Assembly (NCBI RefSeq): GCF_029109325.1
Contig: NZ_JAQKQJ010000008.1
Span: 184,515 to 217,421 of the forward strand
Direction: 5' to 3'
DNA: 32,907 nucleotides
DNA from: Nodosilinea sp. PGN35
GTDB lineage: Bacteria; Cyanobacteriota; Cyanobacteriia; Phormidesmidales; Phormidesmidaceae
Every line of letters begins with the position of its first letter. Within the stretch, counting starts at the first letter, position 1. Both the position numbers and the translations under genes were made by a program. Shown here piece by piece: positions 1 through 8,018 of the stretch. A model generated the notes under the pieces. It saw only the letters and a program-made list of their open reading frames with translations. It made no database searches and was not told the DNA's origin.

Positions 1-3
1 TTT

Positions 4-29
4 TCTCCTTCGGAGACGCTGTGCGAACA
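4..29. repeat. Short palindromic repeat fragment at left edge
   Basis: The first bases contain TCTCC-TTC-GGAGA (4-16), a perfect 5-bp hairpin, followed by cgctgtgcgaac. This combination resembles a dispersed intergenic repeat familiar from many cyanobacterial genomes. It is cut by the window edge, so its full length cannot be judged. Confidence 0.4.
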
Positions 30-53
30 AAGTTCAAAATTTACTCCTCCCCC

Positions 54-82
54 CCCATCTACCCGCCCACCCATCTACCCCC
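54..82 (+). repeat. C-rich direct repeat abutting a start codon
   Basis: CCCATCTACCC occurs at 54-64 and again at 70-80, and the start codon follows at 83. The repeats occupy the place where a Shine-Dalgarno sequence would sit, and no purine-rich site is visible. The motif is related to the 8-mers before the genes starting at 1680 and 6327 (minus strand). Confidence 0.7.
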
Positions 83-1492
83 ATGCCCACCCCCGATCCC
101 CTGCCTAACAACAACGATCTGGCCCTCCAGCGCACGGAGCTGGCTGAAAGCCGCACGACGATGGCGGAAACACGCACCGACCTGGCGGAGAAACGCACCG
201 GGCTGTCCAGGGAGCGTACCGACCTGGCCGAATTGCGGACGGAACTGGCCAAGGAGCGCACCCGCGCCGCCGAGGAACGGACGCTGATGGCCTGGATTCG
301 CACGGCGTTGTCGATGATTAGCTTTGGCTTTGGCATCGATCGCCTATTCACCTACCTGGATCGCACAGAAACGGCACTGACGATCAACCGGCTGACGGAG
401 GAGCGGGTACTGGGGCTGAGCTTGATGACCCTGGGGCTGGTGACGCTGGTGATGGCGATCGCCAATCACTGGGCCACCCTCAAGACCATTGAATCGAGCG
501 ACTACAGGTACACCCCCACCTGGTCTCAGGGCTTGGTGGTGGCCACGGTGCTGCTGTTTTTAGGGCTGGCGGCCTTTATTCCCCTGGCACTGGGAGGAGT
601 ACAAATGGCAGAGGTATTTACCCTCAACAGTCGGGTCGCCACCACCCTAACTGCCCTGACGATCTTCATTTTGATGCTCACCCTGGGGGTGCAAACTGCG
701 CCCAGTAGCCTGACAATCCTGTGGCAGCAGCCGGGTCTGCTGGGGCGATCGCTGCTGGCGACCCTGGTGCTGTTTCCCATTGGGGCAGCGGTGATTGGGT
801 ATTTGGTGCTCAGCGGCGGTGGCCAGGGGATGGGCCGGGTGGCCTTGGGCCTTGGGGTGTTGGCGGCGGCACCTGGTGCTCCTCTACTATCTCGGCGGGC
901 GGCTATGGCGGGCAGCAATCCCGACATCGCCATTAGCCTACAAGTCACCCTGGCGCTGCTGGCAATTGTCACCACGCCGCTGACCCTGCTGGTGCTGACC
1001 CATCTGTTCGCCCCCATTGACGCCAGTACCAACTATCTGGCGATCGCCAAGCAGGTGTTTCTCGCCCAATTTTTACCCCTGGGTCTGGGCCTAGCCATCC
1101 GTCGATTTAGCGGCGAACAGGCGGCGAACATTGGCCAACTGCTCTCCACCATAGCCAGTACCCTGTTTGCCGTGCTGCTGGTGTTTGCCCTGGGTATCAG
1201 CATTGTGGTGCTGCCCACCATCGCCTGGCGCGGCCTGGTGGCAATCCCGCTGATAGTGGCCTTTGGGCTGGCCTGTGGCCATAGCCTGGGGGGGCCAGAG
1301 ATTGGGGTTCGATCGGCGATCGCCACCGGCACCATTGCCCGCAACGCTGGCATGGCCCTCTTTCTGCTGGCGGCCAACGGAGCTGGAAACGCCATCCCCA
1401 CGGTGATCGCCTACGTGGTGATCGGTGCTCTGACGGCTTTGCCTTACAACGTCTGGGCCAAGCGGCAGCAGCCCACAGAGAGCCTAGCTTAG
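83..1492 (+). CDS. DUF202 (YidH-like) / bile acid:sodium symporter-like fusion membrane protein
   Basis: A 469-residue protein in three parts. Residues 16-78 are nine successive 7-residue units, each with Arg-Thr at positions 2-3 (QRTELAE, SRTTMAE, TRTDLAE and so on), probably a charged amphipathic helix running into the first membrane segment. Residues about 65-170 have the DUF202/YidH pattern of three membrane helices, with AWIRTALSMISFGFGIDR as the signature. Residues about 180-460 are very hydrophobic and resemble the BASS/SBF transporter fold, including an APGAPLLSRRA stretch like the conserved core of that family. I infer an inner-membrane transporter of unknown substrate with a DUF202 regulatory module. 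Both parts lie in one uninterrupted frame. The start is set by the C-rich repeat ending at 82. The substrate cannot be predicted. Confidence 0.8.
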   Translation: MPTPDPLPNNNDLALQRTELAESRTTMAETRTDLAEKRTGLSRERTDLAELRTELAKERTRAAEERTLMAWIRTALSMISFGFGIDRLFTYLDRTETALTINRLTEERVLGLSLMTLGLVTLVMAIANHWATLKTIESSDYRYTPTWSQGLVVATVLLFLGLAAFIPLALGGVQMAEVFTLNSRVATTLTALTIFILMLTLGVQTAPSSLTILWQQPGLLGRSLLATLVLFPIGAAVIGYLVLSGGGQGMGRVALGLGVLAAAPGAPLLSRRAAMAGSNPDIAISLQVTLALLAIVTTPLTLLVLTHLFAPIDASTNYLAIAKQVFLAQFLPLGLGLAIRRFSGEQAANIGQLLSTIASTLFAVLLVFALGISIVVLPTIAWRGLVAIPLIVAFGLACGHSLGGPEIGVRSAIATGTIARNAGMALFLLAANGAGNAIPTVIAYVVIGALTALPYNVWAKRQQPTESLA

Positions 1493-1588
1493 GCGGAGAT
1501 CCCAGGGTTCTGACACCGATTGATCGTGAATTGCAGGATATCCCGTTTAGAACCCTCCATCCTCCTACCATCGGTGTCACCGGTTCTC

Positions 1589-1618
1589 GTCAGGGCAGAC
1601 ACATGGGTCTGCCCCTAC
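1589..1618. repeat. GTAGGGG-type palindrome
   Basis: An imperfect hairpin with arms around GGGCAGAC and GTCTGCCC and ending in CCCCTAC. It belongs to the dispersed GTAGGG palindromes seen elsewhere in the window (8352, 8988, 24658, 31514). Confidence 0.55.
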
Positions 1619-1630
1619 AGGGTCACCCCC

Positions 1631-1678
1631 CATCCACGCATCCACGCATCCACGCATCCACCCATCCACTCATCCACC
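1631..1678 (+). repeat. Six tandem CATCCACN octamers abutting a start codon
   Basis: Six consecutive 8-bp units (CATCCACG three times, then CATCCACC, CATCCACT, CATCCACC). The ATG of the next gene starts two bases after the last unit. There is no Shine-Dalgarno site in front of that ATG, so the repeat is the leader. Copy number could vary by slippage. Confidence 0.85.
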
Positions 1679-1679
1679 C

Positions 1680-2699
1680 ATGCCTCTCCCCCGCTCCCTC
1701 ACCCTCCTCACCCTCCTCACCCTCCTCCTCTTCCCCCTCCCCGCCCTCGCGACCCCCTGCCCCAGCGACATGGTCTTCATCCCCGGCGGCACCTTCACCA
1801 TGGGGGCGGATAATACTGACTTTGTGGAAGAGAAAACCGCTGAAGATGTCTCCGTCAGCAGCTTTTGCATGGAGCCCCACGAGGTGACAAATGCCCAGTT
1901 CGCGGCCTTTGTGGCAGAGACAGGCTATGTCACCGTGGCGGAGCGGCCCCTGTCTGAAAAGGAGTTTTCCGATTTGTCTGAGGCGGAGCGATCGCCGGGC
2001 TCCCTGGTATTTCAGCCCCCCGCCGAGGGCCTCCAGCAGGTGGCCTACCTGAGCTGGTGGCACTGGACACCGGGGGCCAGCTGGCGGCACCCCTACGGCC
2101 CGGAAAGCGATCTGCAAGGTAAGGAGAATCATCCCGTGGTTCACATTGCCTACGAGGATGCCGTCGCCTTCGCCGCCTGGGCCGATCGCCAGCTCCCCAC
2201 CGAGGCCCAGTGGGAGTATGCCGCCCGAGGCGGGGCCGAGGGCTGGACCTACACCTGGGGAGAACAATACTCCGCCCAACAGGCCAATACCTGGCAGGGG
2301 CTGTTCCCCTTTTTCAATACCAAAGCCGATGGTCATTTGGGCACAGCACCAGTGATGTCTTACCCGCCCAATGGCTACGGCTTATACGACATGGCGGGCA
2401 ACGTGTGGGAACTGACCTCCAGCTGGTACACCGTGCTCCACGACGACCTGGCCCACCGCCACGACCCCACCGGCCCCGCCCAGGCCGCCAGCTACGACCC
2501 CAAAAAGCCCCAGGACGGAGCGATGCATGTAATCAAAGGGGGCTCTTACCTGTGCGCCAAAAACTATTGCAGCCGCTACCGGCCCGCCGCCCGCGAATCC
2601 CAGGCAGTGGATACGGGCACCACCCATGTGGGGTTTCGGCTGGTGAAGGCGATCGCCTCTGACCGCCCCACGAGTAAGGGCAACTCAGACGTCAGGTAG
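1680..2699 (+). CDS. Secreted formylglycine-generating enzyme (SUMF1/FGE-sulfatase) family protein
   Basis: A 339-residue protein. Residues 1-25 form a signal peptide (basic start, leucine-rich core, ALA-T cleavage-like end). The mature part is one FGE-sulfatase domain: FIPGGTFTMG near the start, HEVTNAQFAAFV, RQLPTEAQWEYAARGG, YGLYDMAGNVWEL, and a C-terminal THVGFRLVK. The catalytic region KGGSYLCAKNYCSRYRP retains both cysteines (C292 and C297) spaced as in true formylglycine-generating enzymes, which oxidise a sulfatase cysteine. Many bacterial relatives lack this pair, so catalytic activity is plausible. No sulfatase gene lies in this window. Family members can also act on other substrates or as binding domains, so the target is unknown. 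Confidence 0.85.
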   Translation: MPLPRSLTLLTLLTLLLFPLPALATPCPSDMVFIPGGTFTMGADNTDFVEEKTAEDVSVSSFCMEPHEVTNAQFAAFVAETGYVTVAERPLSEKEFSDLSEAERSPGSLVFQPPAEGLQQVAYLSWWHWTPGASWRHPYGPESDLQGKENHPVVHIAYEDAVAFAAWADRQLPTEAQWEYAARGGAEGWTYTWGEQYSAQQANTWQGLFPFFNTKADGHLGTAPVMSYPPNGYGLYDMAGNVWELTSSWYTVLHDDLAHRHDPTGPAQAASYDPKKPQDGAMHVIKGGSYLCAKNYCSRYRPAARESQAVDTGTTHVGFRLVKAIASDRPTSKGNSDVR

Positions 2700-2813
2700 G
2701 TATCGTGCCATCAAGAAAAAATGGTGCACAATTGAGGACGATTTTCTTTGCTGATTGGTACAAGCGTGCTGTGCCAATCTTTGAAACGCTTTCCAAATGA
2801 CTCTTTCAGAGAA

Positions 2814-2887
2814 TGGACGTAACTGGACTCGAACCAGTGACCCCCACGATGTCAACGTGGTGCTCTAACCAACTGAGCTATACGTCC
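2814..2887 (-). tRNA. tRNA-Val (anticodon GAC)
   Basis: On the minus strand a complete cloverleaf folds: acceptor GGACGTA pairing with TACGTCC, D arm GCTC/GAGC, anticodon stem CCACG/CGTGG around loop TTGACAT (anticodon GAC), 5-nt variable loop, and T arm ACTGG-TTCGAGT-CCAGT. Position 2814 supplies the discriminator A. The 3' CCA is not encoded. The gene stands alone between convergent protein genes. Confidence 0.95.
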
Positions 2888-2940
2888 GGGCAGACATAGA
2901 AATTAGCATATTGGGAGGCGCGATCGCAACCTCCCCCCGC

Positions 2941-4155
2941 CTATCGCACCAGGCCAGGCTGAAGCCTGACCGGCATCACCAGGGGTGACCCGTCCTGCTT
3001 TTGGGCTTCAGCCAGGCGCAGGTTAGACAGCGCCGTGCCCTGGTAGTAGTGGGCCAAGATCTGCTGGTAGTTGTGGCCACGGGCGGCCAGCCCCCGCGCC
3101 CCCCACTGGCTCATACCCAGGCCGTGGCCGTAGCCGCGCCCGTCCACGCGGATGGTGTCGCCCATCACGGTGATGGAGCACAGCGTGCTGCGAAGGCCGA
3201 GGGCCTGCCGTAGCTCGGTGCCGGTGAGGGTACGGGTTCCCCGGCTGCCCTGGAGTCGAATCGACACAATGCGGCCCTGGGGGGTGGCGCGCTCGGTGGA
3301 GACCCCTTGGAGACGACCAATGCCGGTAATCCGCTGCTCGATCTGCTGGGCGGAAAAGGTTTCAGACCACTGAAACACCGGGGCTTCTTGGTCATAGTCG
3401 GCCACGCTGCGCAGGTAGGGGGTGGGCCGCTGCCAAATGTCTTCAGAATTTTCGGTATAGCCGCCGGAGGAGGAGTGAAACACCGCCTCAATGATCTGCC
3501 CGCCGTAGGTGAGCACCTGCCCCTGGGTGGCGTTGACGGCAGCCTGCACCGAGGGGGCTTCGGCGGCCAGCCCTTTGTAGACCTGGTGGCTGGTGGTGCC
3601 GCCCACGTCAAACAGCTGGTTTTGGGTGCGATCGCGCCGATACAGCGCGTAGGACCTGGCCGCCACCGCCTGGGCCTTGAGCGCCTCCTGGGGCCAGCTG
3701 GTGGGCATCTCGCTGCCGACGACGCCGTAGAGATAGGCTTCAATATCGACCCAGTTGACGGCAGTGAGGCCGCCCTCGGTGGGCACCACCAGCACCCGGC
3801 CCCGATACCAGCTGTCTTTAATAAAGACATAGCCGCCGCCCGTGGGCTCAACCCAAAACGCCTGGCCCTGCCAGTCGGCCAGCCGCACGCCGCCACCGGC
3901 GGGGGTGGCAACTACAGAGCGTCCCTGGGGAATCTGGCCCACCCCCTGGCCCGCCATAGTCTTGACCACCGCCGGGGTGGAGCTGCCGACGGTGACCTGG
4001 CTGAGGCGATCGCCAATGGCAACCCGCATTTCGACCGCCAGGGCTGGCACCGCCACCAGCCACCACAGCACCGACAGGCTGAGACCATGCTTAAACAACA
4101 CCAGGGTGCGGCTAATCAGCAGCCCAAGGGCAAGGGGTTGAAGGAGTAGAGTCAT
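2941..4155 (-). CDS. SpoIID/LytB domain cell-wall protein
   Basis: I start at the ATG at 4155 (404 residues). The longer frame back to 4305 only adds a non-hydrophobic extension ahead of the natural membrane anchor. Residues about 5-41 are a hydrophobic signal anchor ending ALAVEM. The SpoIID signature follows: VVGSEMPTSWPQEALKAQA with the family's catalytic glutamate (E149 in this numbering), GGTTSHQVYKG, SSSGGYTENSEDIW (228-241) and a C-terminal GRGYGHGLGMSQWGARG. In Bacillus, SpoIID cleaves glycan strands whose stem peptides have been removed, and LytB enhances an amidase. The gene lies directly downstream of an amidase on the same strand, which fits cooperation in peptidoglycan remodelling. 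In cyanobacteria the role would be vegetative, since there is no sporulation. Confidence 0.85.
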   Translation of the reverse strand: MTLLLQPLALGLLISRTLVLFKHGLSLSVLWWLVAVPALAVEMRVAIGDRLSQVTVGSSTPAVVKTMAGQGVGQIPQGRSVVATPAGGGVRLADWQGQAFWVEPTGGGYVFIKDSWYRGRVLVVPTEGGLTAVNWVDIEAYLYGVVGSEMPTSWPQEALKAQAVAARSYALYRRDRTQNQLFDVGGTTSHQVYKGLAAEAPSVQAAVNATQGQVLTYGGQIIEAVFHSSSGGYTENSEDIWQRPTPYLRSVADYDQEAPVFQWSETFSAQQIEQRITGIGRLQGVSTERATPQGRIVSIRLQGSRGTRTLTGTELRQALGLRSTLCSITVMGDTIRVDGRGYGHGLGMSQWGARGLAARGHNYQQILAHYYQGTALSNLRLAEAQKQDGSPLVMPVRLQPGLVR

Positions 4156-4314
4156 CGGTTGCGGCAGAACGTAAGAGAACTTATGGAGGCACCGGACAGT
4201 GCTTTTAACGGTATCACCGATGGCTCGGCCCGACACATTAGGATCCAATACACCCCTAAGACGCCGCTGGTGCCCGCAGGTTGCCCCCTGAGGGACAGCG
4301 CTCAAACTGGCCGA

Positions 4315-5673
4315 TTAGGGCGGCGCAATCGAATCGTAGAGTCTCCGTAGAAAGGCCATAATCTTGCGACCGTACTCCGGGTCTGCGCTCCAGCGCCCGC
4401 TGAGCTGATCGACTAGGGGCGCAATGCCCCGCACCACAAACAGAAAGCGAGGATCGACCTGGCGCTGCACCAGCGGGTCGAGGCTGGCGTAGGCCTTAAG
4501 ATGCTGAATCTGTGCCCGCACCCCTACCCTTGCGCTGGGAAACGAGGCCCCCTCCATGCCGCCCGTGGGAGAGCCAATGCCGCCGAAGTTGTTTTGGGCC
4601 GGGTTGAGGCTGCCGCCAAAGTTGAGGGAGTTGGTCTCGACCAGCATTTGGCAAAAGGCAATGTCGTGGTTGACCCCCTCGATCGCCCCCTCTTCGCGGT
4701 AGAGCTTGGGCAGGTCGCGGTAGGTATTGACGGCGGACGGATTGACGCTCTGCAAAAACAGGGTCAGCTGCGTATCTGAGGTGCTGCCAATGCCCATGAT
4801 GCGATCCATCGAGCCGGGGCAGAACTGCATGCCCGAGCGCGATCGCAGCCTGAGGGTGCGGCTGGCCGCATCCCACGATACCGACACATTGTAATTTTGC
4901 AGGTCTACGGCCTTGATGTAGACCACATTGGCGTAGCGAATACGGGTGATATTGGGAGAGGAGGTGGCATCGACCCCCAGCAGGTCGGCCAGGTCAATGG
5001 GGATATAGGCATTGTTGTTGACGATAATGCCCGTTTCTGGGTAGATGCCGCCGTTGAGGTTAATGCGAAACTCCGGCAGATTGCCCCCCGGCACCGTGGG
5101 CGTGCCGCTGCCCACCGCCCGACTCCAGGAGGCCAGCCCGTCGGCAATGCCCAAAGCCACATCGCGCCGCTGCCGCTGAATGATCGCCAGGTCTTGGGGA
5201 TTGCTCAAAAACCCCACCTCCATCAGCAGCGACGGGCAGCCCAGATTGCGACAAAAGGGCAGCATACCCGTGGGCGACTCGGTGTCGGGCTTCACCCCCC
5301 GGCTGGGCAGCTGGGTGACCCGCCGAATCAGCGCCAAAATCACCAGCTCGGCGTGGGTGCGGCGCACGTCATTTTTGGCGATATAAAACACCGTTGCCCC
5401 CCGCACCGAGGGGTCACTAAAGGCCCCCGCGTGAATCTCCAGGGCCACATCCTCGGGGCGACAGCGGGCATTGATCCAGGCCAGGGTTTGGGCGGCGCTG
5501 AGGTCGTCGGGCACAGACAGCACCGCCAGGTTGCGCGACCTGAGCTCCGCCACCACCAAATCGCGAATCTGAATCATCTCCGCCGCCTCAGTGGTTCCAG
5601 GCAGCACGCTACCGGGGTCAAGCACCCCATCTTCAAAGCCGCCGTGGCCTGCTGAGATAAAAATCTGTGCCAT
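4315..5673 (-). CDS. Bifunctional N-acetylmuramoyl-L-alanine amidase / glucosaminidase-like autolysin
   Basis: A 452-residue protein. The N-terminal Amidase_3 domain (about 1-185) shows its zinc and catalytic set: H10 in SAGHGG, E29, H81 in EIHAGAF, and E152 in LLMEVGFLSN. Residues about 200-278 look like a beta-rich stalk resembling the copper-amine-oxidase N-terminal repeat (YIPIDLADLLGV, VSWDAASRTLRL). Residues about 285-450 resemble a glucosaminidase domain, with E346 in MLVETN as the likely acid and NNFGGIG as the conserved core. It would cut both the peptide and the glycan of peptidoglycan. The protein starts directly at the catalytic fold with no signal peptide, which is odd for a wall enzyme. 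The adjacent SpoIID gene is 159 nt downstream on the same strand. Confidence 0.8.
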   Translation of the reverse strand: MAQIFISAGHGGFEDGVLDPGSVLPGTTEAAEMIQIRDLVVAELRSRNLAVLSVPDDLSAAQTLAWINARCRPEDVALEIHAGAFSDPSVRGATVFYIAKNDVRRTHAELVILALIRRVTQLPSRGVKPDTESPTGMLPFCRNLGCPSLLMEVGFLSNPQDLAIIQRQRRDVALGIADGLASWSRAVGSGTPTVPGGNLPEFRINLNGGIYPETGIIVNNNAYIPIDLADLLGVDATSSPNITRIRYANVVYIKAVDLQNYNVSVSWDAASRTLRLRSRSGMQFCPGSMDRIMGIGSTSDTQLTLFLQSVNPSAVNTYRDLPKLYREEGAIEGVNHDIAFCQMLVETNSLNFGGSLNPAQNNFGGIGSPTGGMEGASFPSARVGVRAQIQHLKAYASLDPLVQRQVDPRFLFVVRGIAPLVDQLSGRWSADPEYGRKIMAFLRRLYDSIAPP

Positions 5674-5745
5674 AAAGAACCGAATGCCTAGACTCTCTGG
5701 CCAGAATCATACCTGTGAACTGGGGAAGGGGAGTGGGGAGAAAGT

Positions 5746-5822
5746 TTTGAGTGTTGAGTTTTAAGTTCTAAATTCATGCCCTGCCTCGGAAATTCAAAAC
5801 TCAAAACTGAGAACTAAGAACT
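5746..5822. repeat. Low-complexity TTGAGTTTT/AAAACTCAA repeat patch
   Basis: The spacer holds copies of GTTGAGTTTTAAG and TTCAAAACTCAAAACT facing each other, so the patch can partly fold back on itself. The same CTCAAAA unit is tandemly repeated at 32746-32780. No gene is visible here. Confidence 0.6.
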
Positions 5823-5835
5823 TCCCCTCACTCCC

Positions 5836-6327
5836 TCACATCTCCCCAAACGCCTCTAACGCCTCCCCCGTCACCCGGCAGGTTTGCCACTCGGGCTTAA
5901 TTTCCGCTCCCATGCGCTGGTAGAACTCGATCGCGGGAGTATTCCAGTCGAGCACGCTCCACTCAAAGCGACCGCAGCCGCGCTCCAGGGCCAGCTTGCC
6001 CAGGTACACCAGCAGGGCCTTGCCGATGCCCTGACCCCGGTAGTCGGGGTACACAAAGATGTCTTCCAGGTAAATGCCGGGCTTCATGAGAAAGGTCGAA
6101 AAGTTGTGGAAGAACAGGGCCATCCCCACGGGCTGGCTCTCTACCCAGGCGAGGAGGGCTTCGGCGTAGGGGCGATCGCCAAACAACGCCCGCTCCAGAT
6201 CCGCTGGTTTGCCGGTGACTTCGTGGGCTAGCTTTTCGTAGTCGGCCAGGGCTTTGATCAAGTCCACCAGGGCGGGGATATCGGCGGGGGTGGCGGGGCG
6301 GATGGCGAGGGTGGGTGGGGTAGGCAT
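5836..6327 (-). CDS. GNAT N-acetyltransferase, SSAT (diamine acetyltransferase)-like
   Basis: 163 residues. The GNAT fold is clear: IRPATPADIPALVDLIKAL at the start, GIYLEDIFVYPDYRGQGIG as the acetyl-CoA-binding motif A (about 83-101), and VLDWNTPAIEFYQRMGA near the end. The LEDIFV...YRGQGIG pattern and the WN-x-PAI-x-FY segment match the spermidine/spermine or thialysine acetyltransferase group better than ribosomal-protein acetyltransferases. Probable cytosolic acetylation of a small amine; the substrate is not determined. The start codon is immediately preceded on the minus strand by degenerate CATCCACC octamers, so no normal ribosome-binding site is seen. Confidence 0.8.
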   Translation of the reverse strand: MPTPPTLAIRPATPADIPALVDLIKALADYEKLAHEVTGKPADLERALFGDRPYAEALLAWVESQPVGMALFFHNFSTFLMKPGIYLEDIFVYPDYRGQGIGKALLVYLGKLALERGCGRFEWSVLDWNTPAIEFYQRMGAEIKPEWQTCRVTGEALEAFGEM

Positions 6328-6361
6328 GGGGTGAGTGGGTAGGAGGGTGGACAGGTGGATG
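6328..6361 (-). repeat. CATCCACC-type octamers abutting a minus-strand start codon
   Basis: Read on the minus strand, four 8-bp units (CATCCACC, TGTCCACC, CTCCTACC, CACTCACC) and then CC lead straight into the ATG at 6327. This is the third gene in the window with this leader type. Confidence 0.75.
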
Positions 6362-6436
6362 GGTGTAGTATACGTGTACCCCGATGGGCTAATAGTCTGG
6401 GATGGGCGGGGCGGGGTCTAGTTTAGGAGAAAGGGG

Positions 6437-7963
6437 ATGCCAGTGGCGATCGCCGTTATTTTAGGGCTGGTGCTGGGGGCGGGGGTAACGGCGCTGCTGT
6501 TTGCCAGCCGCCTGCAAACGGTGCGGGAGCGTACCAGAGCCGAGATGGCGGGCGATCGCGCCAGCCTGATCGAGCGGCTGCGCCACCAGGACCAGCAGAT
6601 CGAAGAGCTGCGGGCGGGGCAGCGAGATATGCAGGCCCAGCTCGACTACAGCCGCCACGAGCTGCGCGACGAGGCCAGCCGCCGCGCCACCGCCGAGGCC
6701 CAGCTAAGCCGCCTGGGAGAGCTGGAGACTATGCTGGGCAATCGCGCCACCCACCTGGCCCACACCCAGCAGGAAAATTCCCTACTGCGGGCCAAGCTAG
6801 CAGAATTGCAAACCCAGCTCACCCACGCCCACACCGCCACCCAGGAAAAAGTCGCCCTGCTCGATCAGGCTCAGCAGCGGCTGGCCCACACCTTCCAGGC
6901 GCTCTCGGCGGATGCGCTACAACGCAACAACCAGTCGTTTTTAGAACTGGCCCAGGCCACGCTGTCGAGCTTTCAGACCCAGGCCGAGGGCAGCCTCAAC
7001 CTGCGCCAGCAGGCGATCGATTCGTTGGTCAGCCCGCTGAGGGACGCGCTGGAGAAGGTGGATAGCAAGCTGCAAGCCCTGGAGCGCGATCGCGTCTCGG
7101 CCTACGCCAGCCTCACCGAGCAGGTAAAATCCCTGGCCATTAGCCAAAACCAGCTCCAGGGCGAAACCGCCAACCTGGTCAAGGCGCTGCGGGCACCCCA
7201 GGTGCGGGGCCGCTGGGGCGAAATGCAGCTGCGCCGCGTGGTCGAAATGGCGGGCATGCTCGAATACTGCGACTTTGTGGAGCAGCCTTCGGTGGAAGTT
7301 GAAACTGGGCGGCTGCGCCCCGACATGGTGATCAAGCTGCCCAACGGGCGGCAGATTATTGTTGACTCTAAAGCGCCGCTGCAAGGCTATTTGGAGTCGC
7401 TGGAGGCACCGGATGAGGGAACCCGACGCGATCGCCTGCAAGCCCACGCCCGCCAGGTACGCACCCACCTCACCCAGCTCGGGGCTAAAGCCTACTGGGA
7501 TCAGTTCGACAATTCCCCGGAGTTTGCGGTGCTATTTTTGCCCGGCGAAACCTTCTTTAGCGCCGCGCTGGAACACGACCCCCAGCTGATCGAGTACGGC
7601 GTCAGTCAGAGCGTGATTTTGGCCACGCCTACGACGCTGATTGCGCTGCTAAAGGCGATCGCCTACGGCTGGCGACACGAAAAGATGGCCGAAAATGCTC
7701 AGGCGATTAGCGCCCTGGGCCGCGAACTGTACGATCGTATGGCCGTGCTCACCAGCCATATGGTGAAACTGCGCCGGGGGCTTGATGCCTCGGTGAAAGC
7801 CTTTAACCAGACGGCGGGCTGTCTGGAGAGCCGGGTGCTGGTGACGACGCGCAAGTTTAAAGAATTAGGGGCCGCCAGTGGGGAGCCGATTGAGACGGTC
7901 GAGGGGTGCGATCGCATCCCCCGCCGCCTCACAGGTGAGCCCCCTGACACCGAAGATCTCTAA
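6437..7963 (+). CDS. rmuC: RmuC family DNA recombination protein
   Basis: 508 residues. A single N-terminal membrane helix (about 4-23) is followed by a long heptad-rich coiled coil (about 25-240), then the RmuC domain beginning at QVRGRWGEMQLRRVVEMAGM. The PD-(D/E)xK-type nuclease core is visible as DMVIKLPNGRQIIVDSKAP (D296, D310, K312). FLPGETFFSAAL and LIALLKAIAYGWRHEK complete the family signature. In E. coli, RmuC limits recombination at short inverted repeats; its biochemical role is not settled. The ATG has a good ribosome-binding site (AGGAGAAAGGGG, 6425-6436). The gene stands alone and ends just before the accessory region. Confidence 0.93.
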   Translation: MPVAIAVILGLVLGAGVTALLFASRLQTVRERTRAEMAGDRASLIERLRHQDQQIEELRAGQRDMQAQLDYSRHELRDEASRRATAEAQLSRLGELETMLGNRATHLAHTQQENSLLRAKLAELQTQLTHAHTATQEKVALLDQAQQRLAHTFQALSADALQRNNQSFLELAQATLSSFQTQAEGSLNLRQQAIDSLVSPLRDALEKVDSKLQALERDRVSAYASLTEQVKSLAISQNQLQGETANLVKALRAPQVRGRWGEMQLRRVVEMAGMLEYCDFVEQPSVEVETGRLRPDMVIKLPNGRQIIVDSKAPLQGYLESLEAPDEGTRRDRLQAHARQVRTHLTQLGAKAYWDQFDNSPEFAVLFLPGETFFSAALEHDPQLIEYGVSQSVILATPTTLIALLKAIAYGWRHEKMAENAQAISALGRELYDRMAVLTSHMVKLRRGLDASVKAFNQTAGCLESRVLVTTRKFKELGAASGEPIETVEGCDRIPRRLTGEPPDTEDL

Positions 7964-7968
7964 CGTTT

Positions 7969-8000
7969 CAAAAGCTGTAGGGTGGGCACTGCCCACCATT
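7969..8000. repeat. 32-bp direct repeat, left copy (GTAGGGTGGGCACTGCCCACC family)
   Basis: Matches 13723-13754 at 31 of 32 positions (C at 7975, T in the other copy). The core GGTGGGCACTGCCCACC is itself palindromic. The two copies lie at either end of the accessory genes. Confidence 0.85.
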
Positions 8001-8018
8001 TCCTCGGTATGTCAGAGG

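Noticed and set aside
526..1032. Minus-strand frame opposite the DUF202-BASS gene
   Set aside because: A shadow of a strongly hydrophobic membrane gene with no features of its own.
3307..4149. Long frame opposite the SpoIID gene, and a similar one at 4897-5655 opposite the amidase
   Set aside because: Antisense shadows in GC-rich DNA; the opposite-strand proteins have clear domains and motifs.
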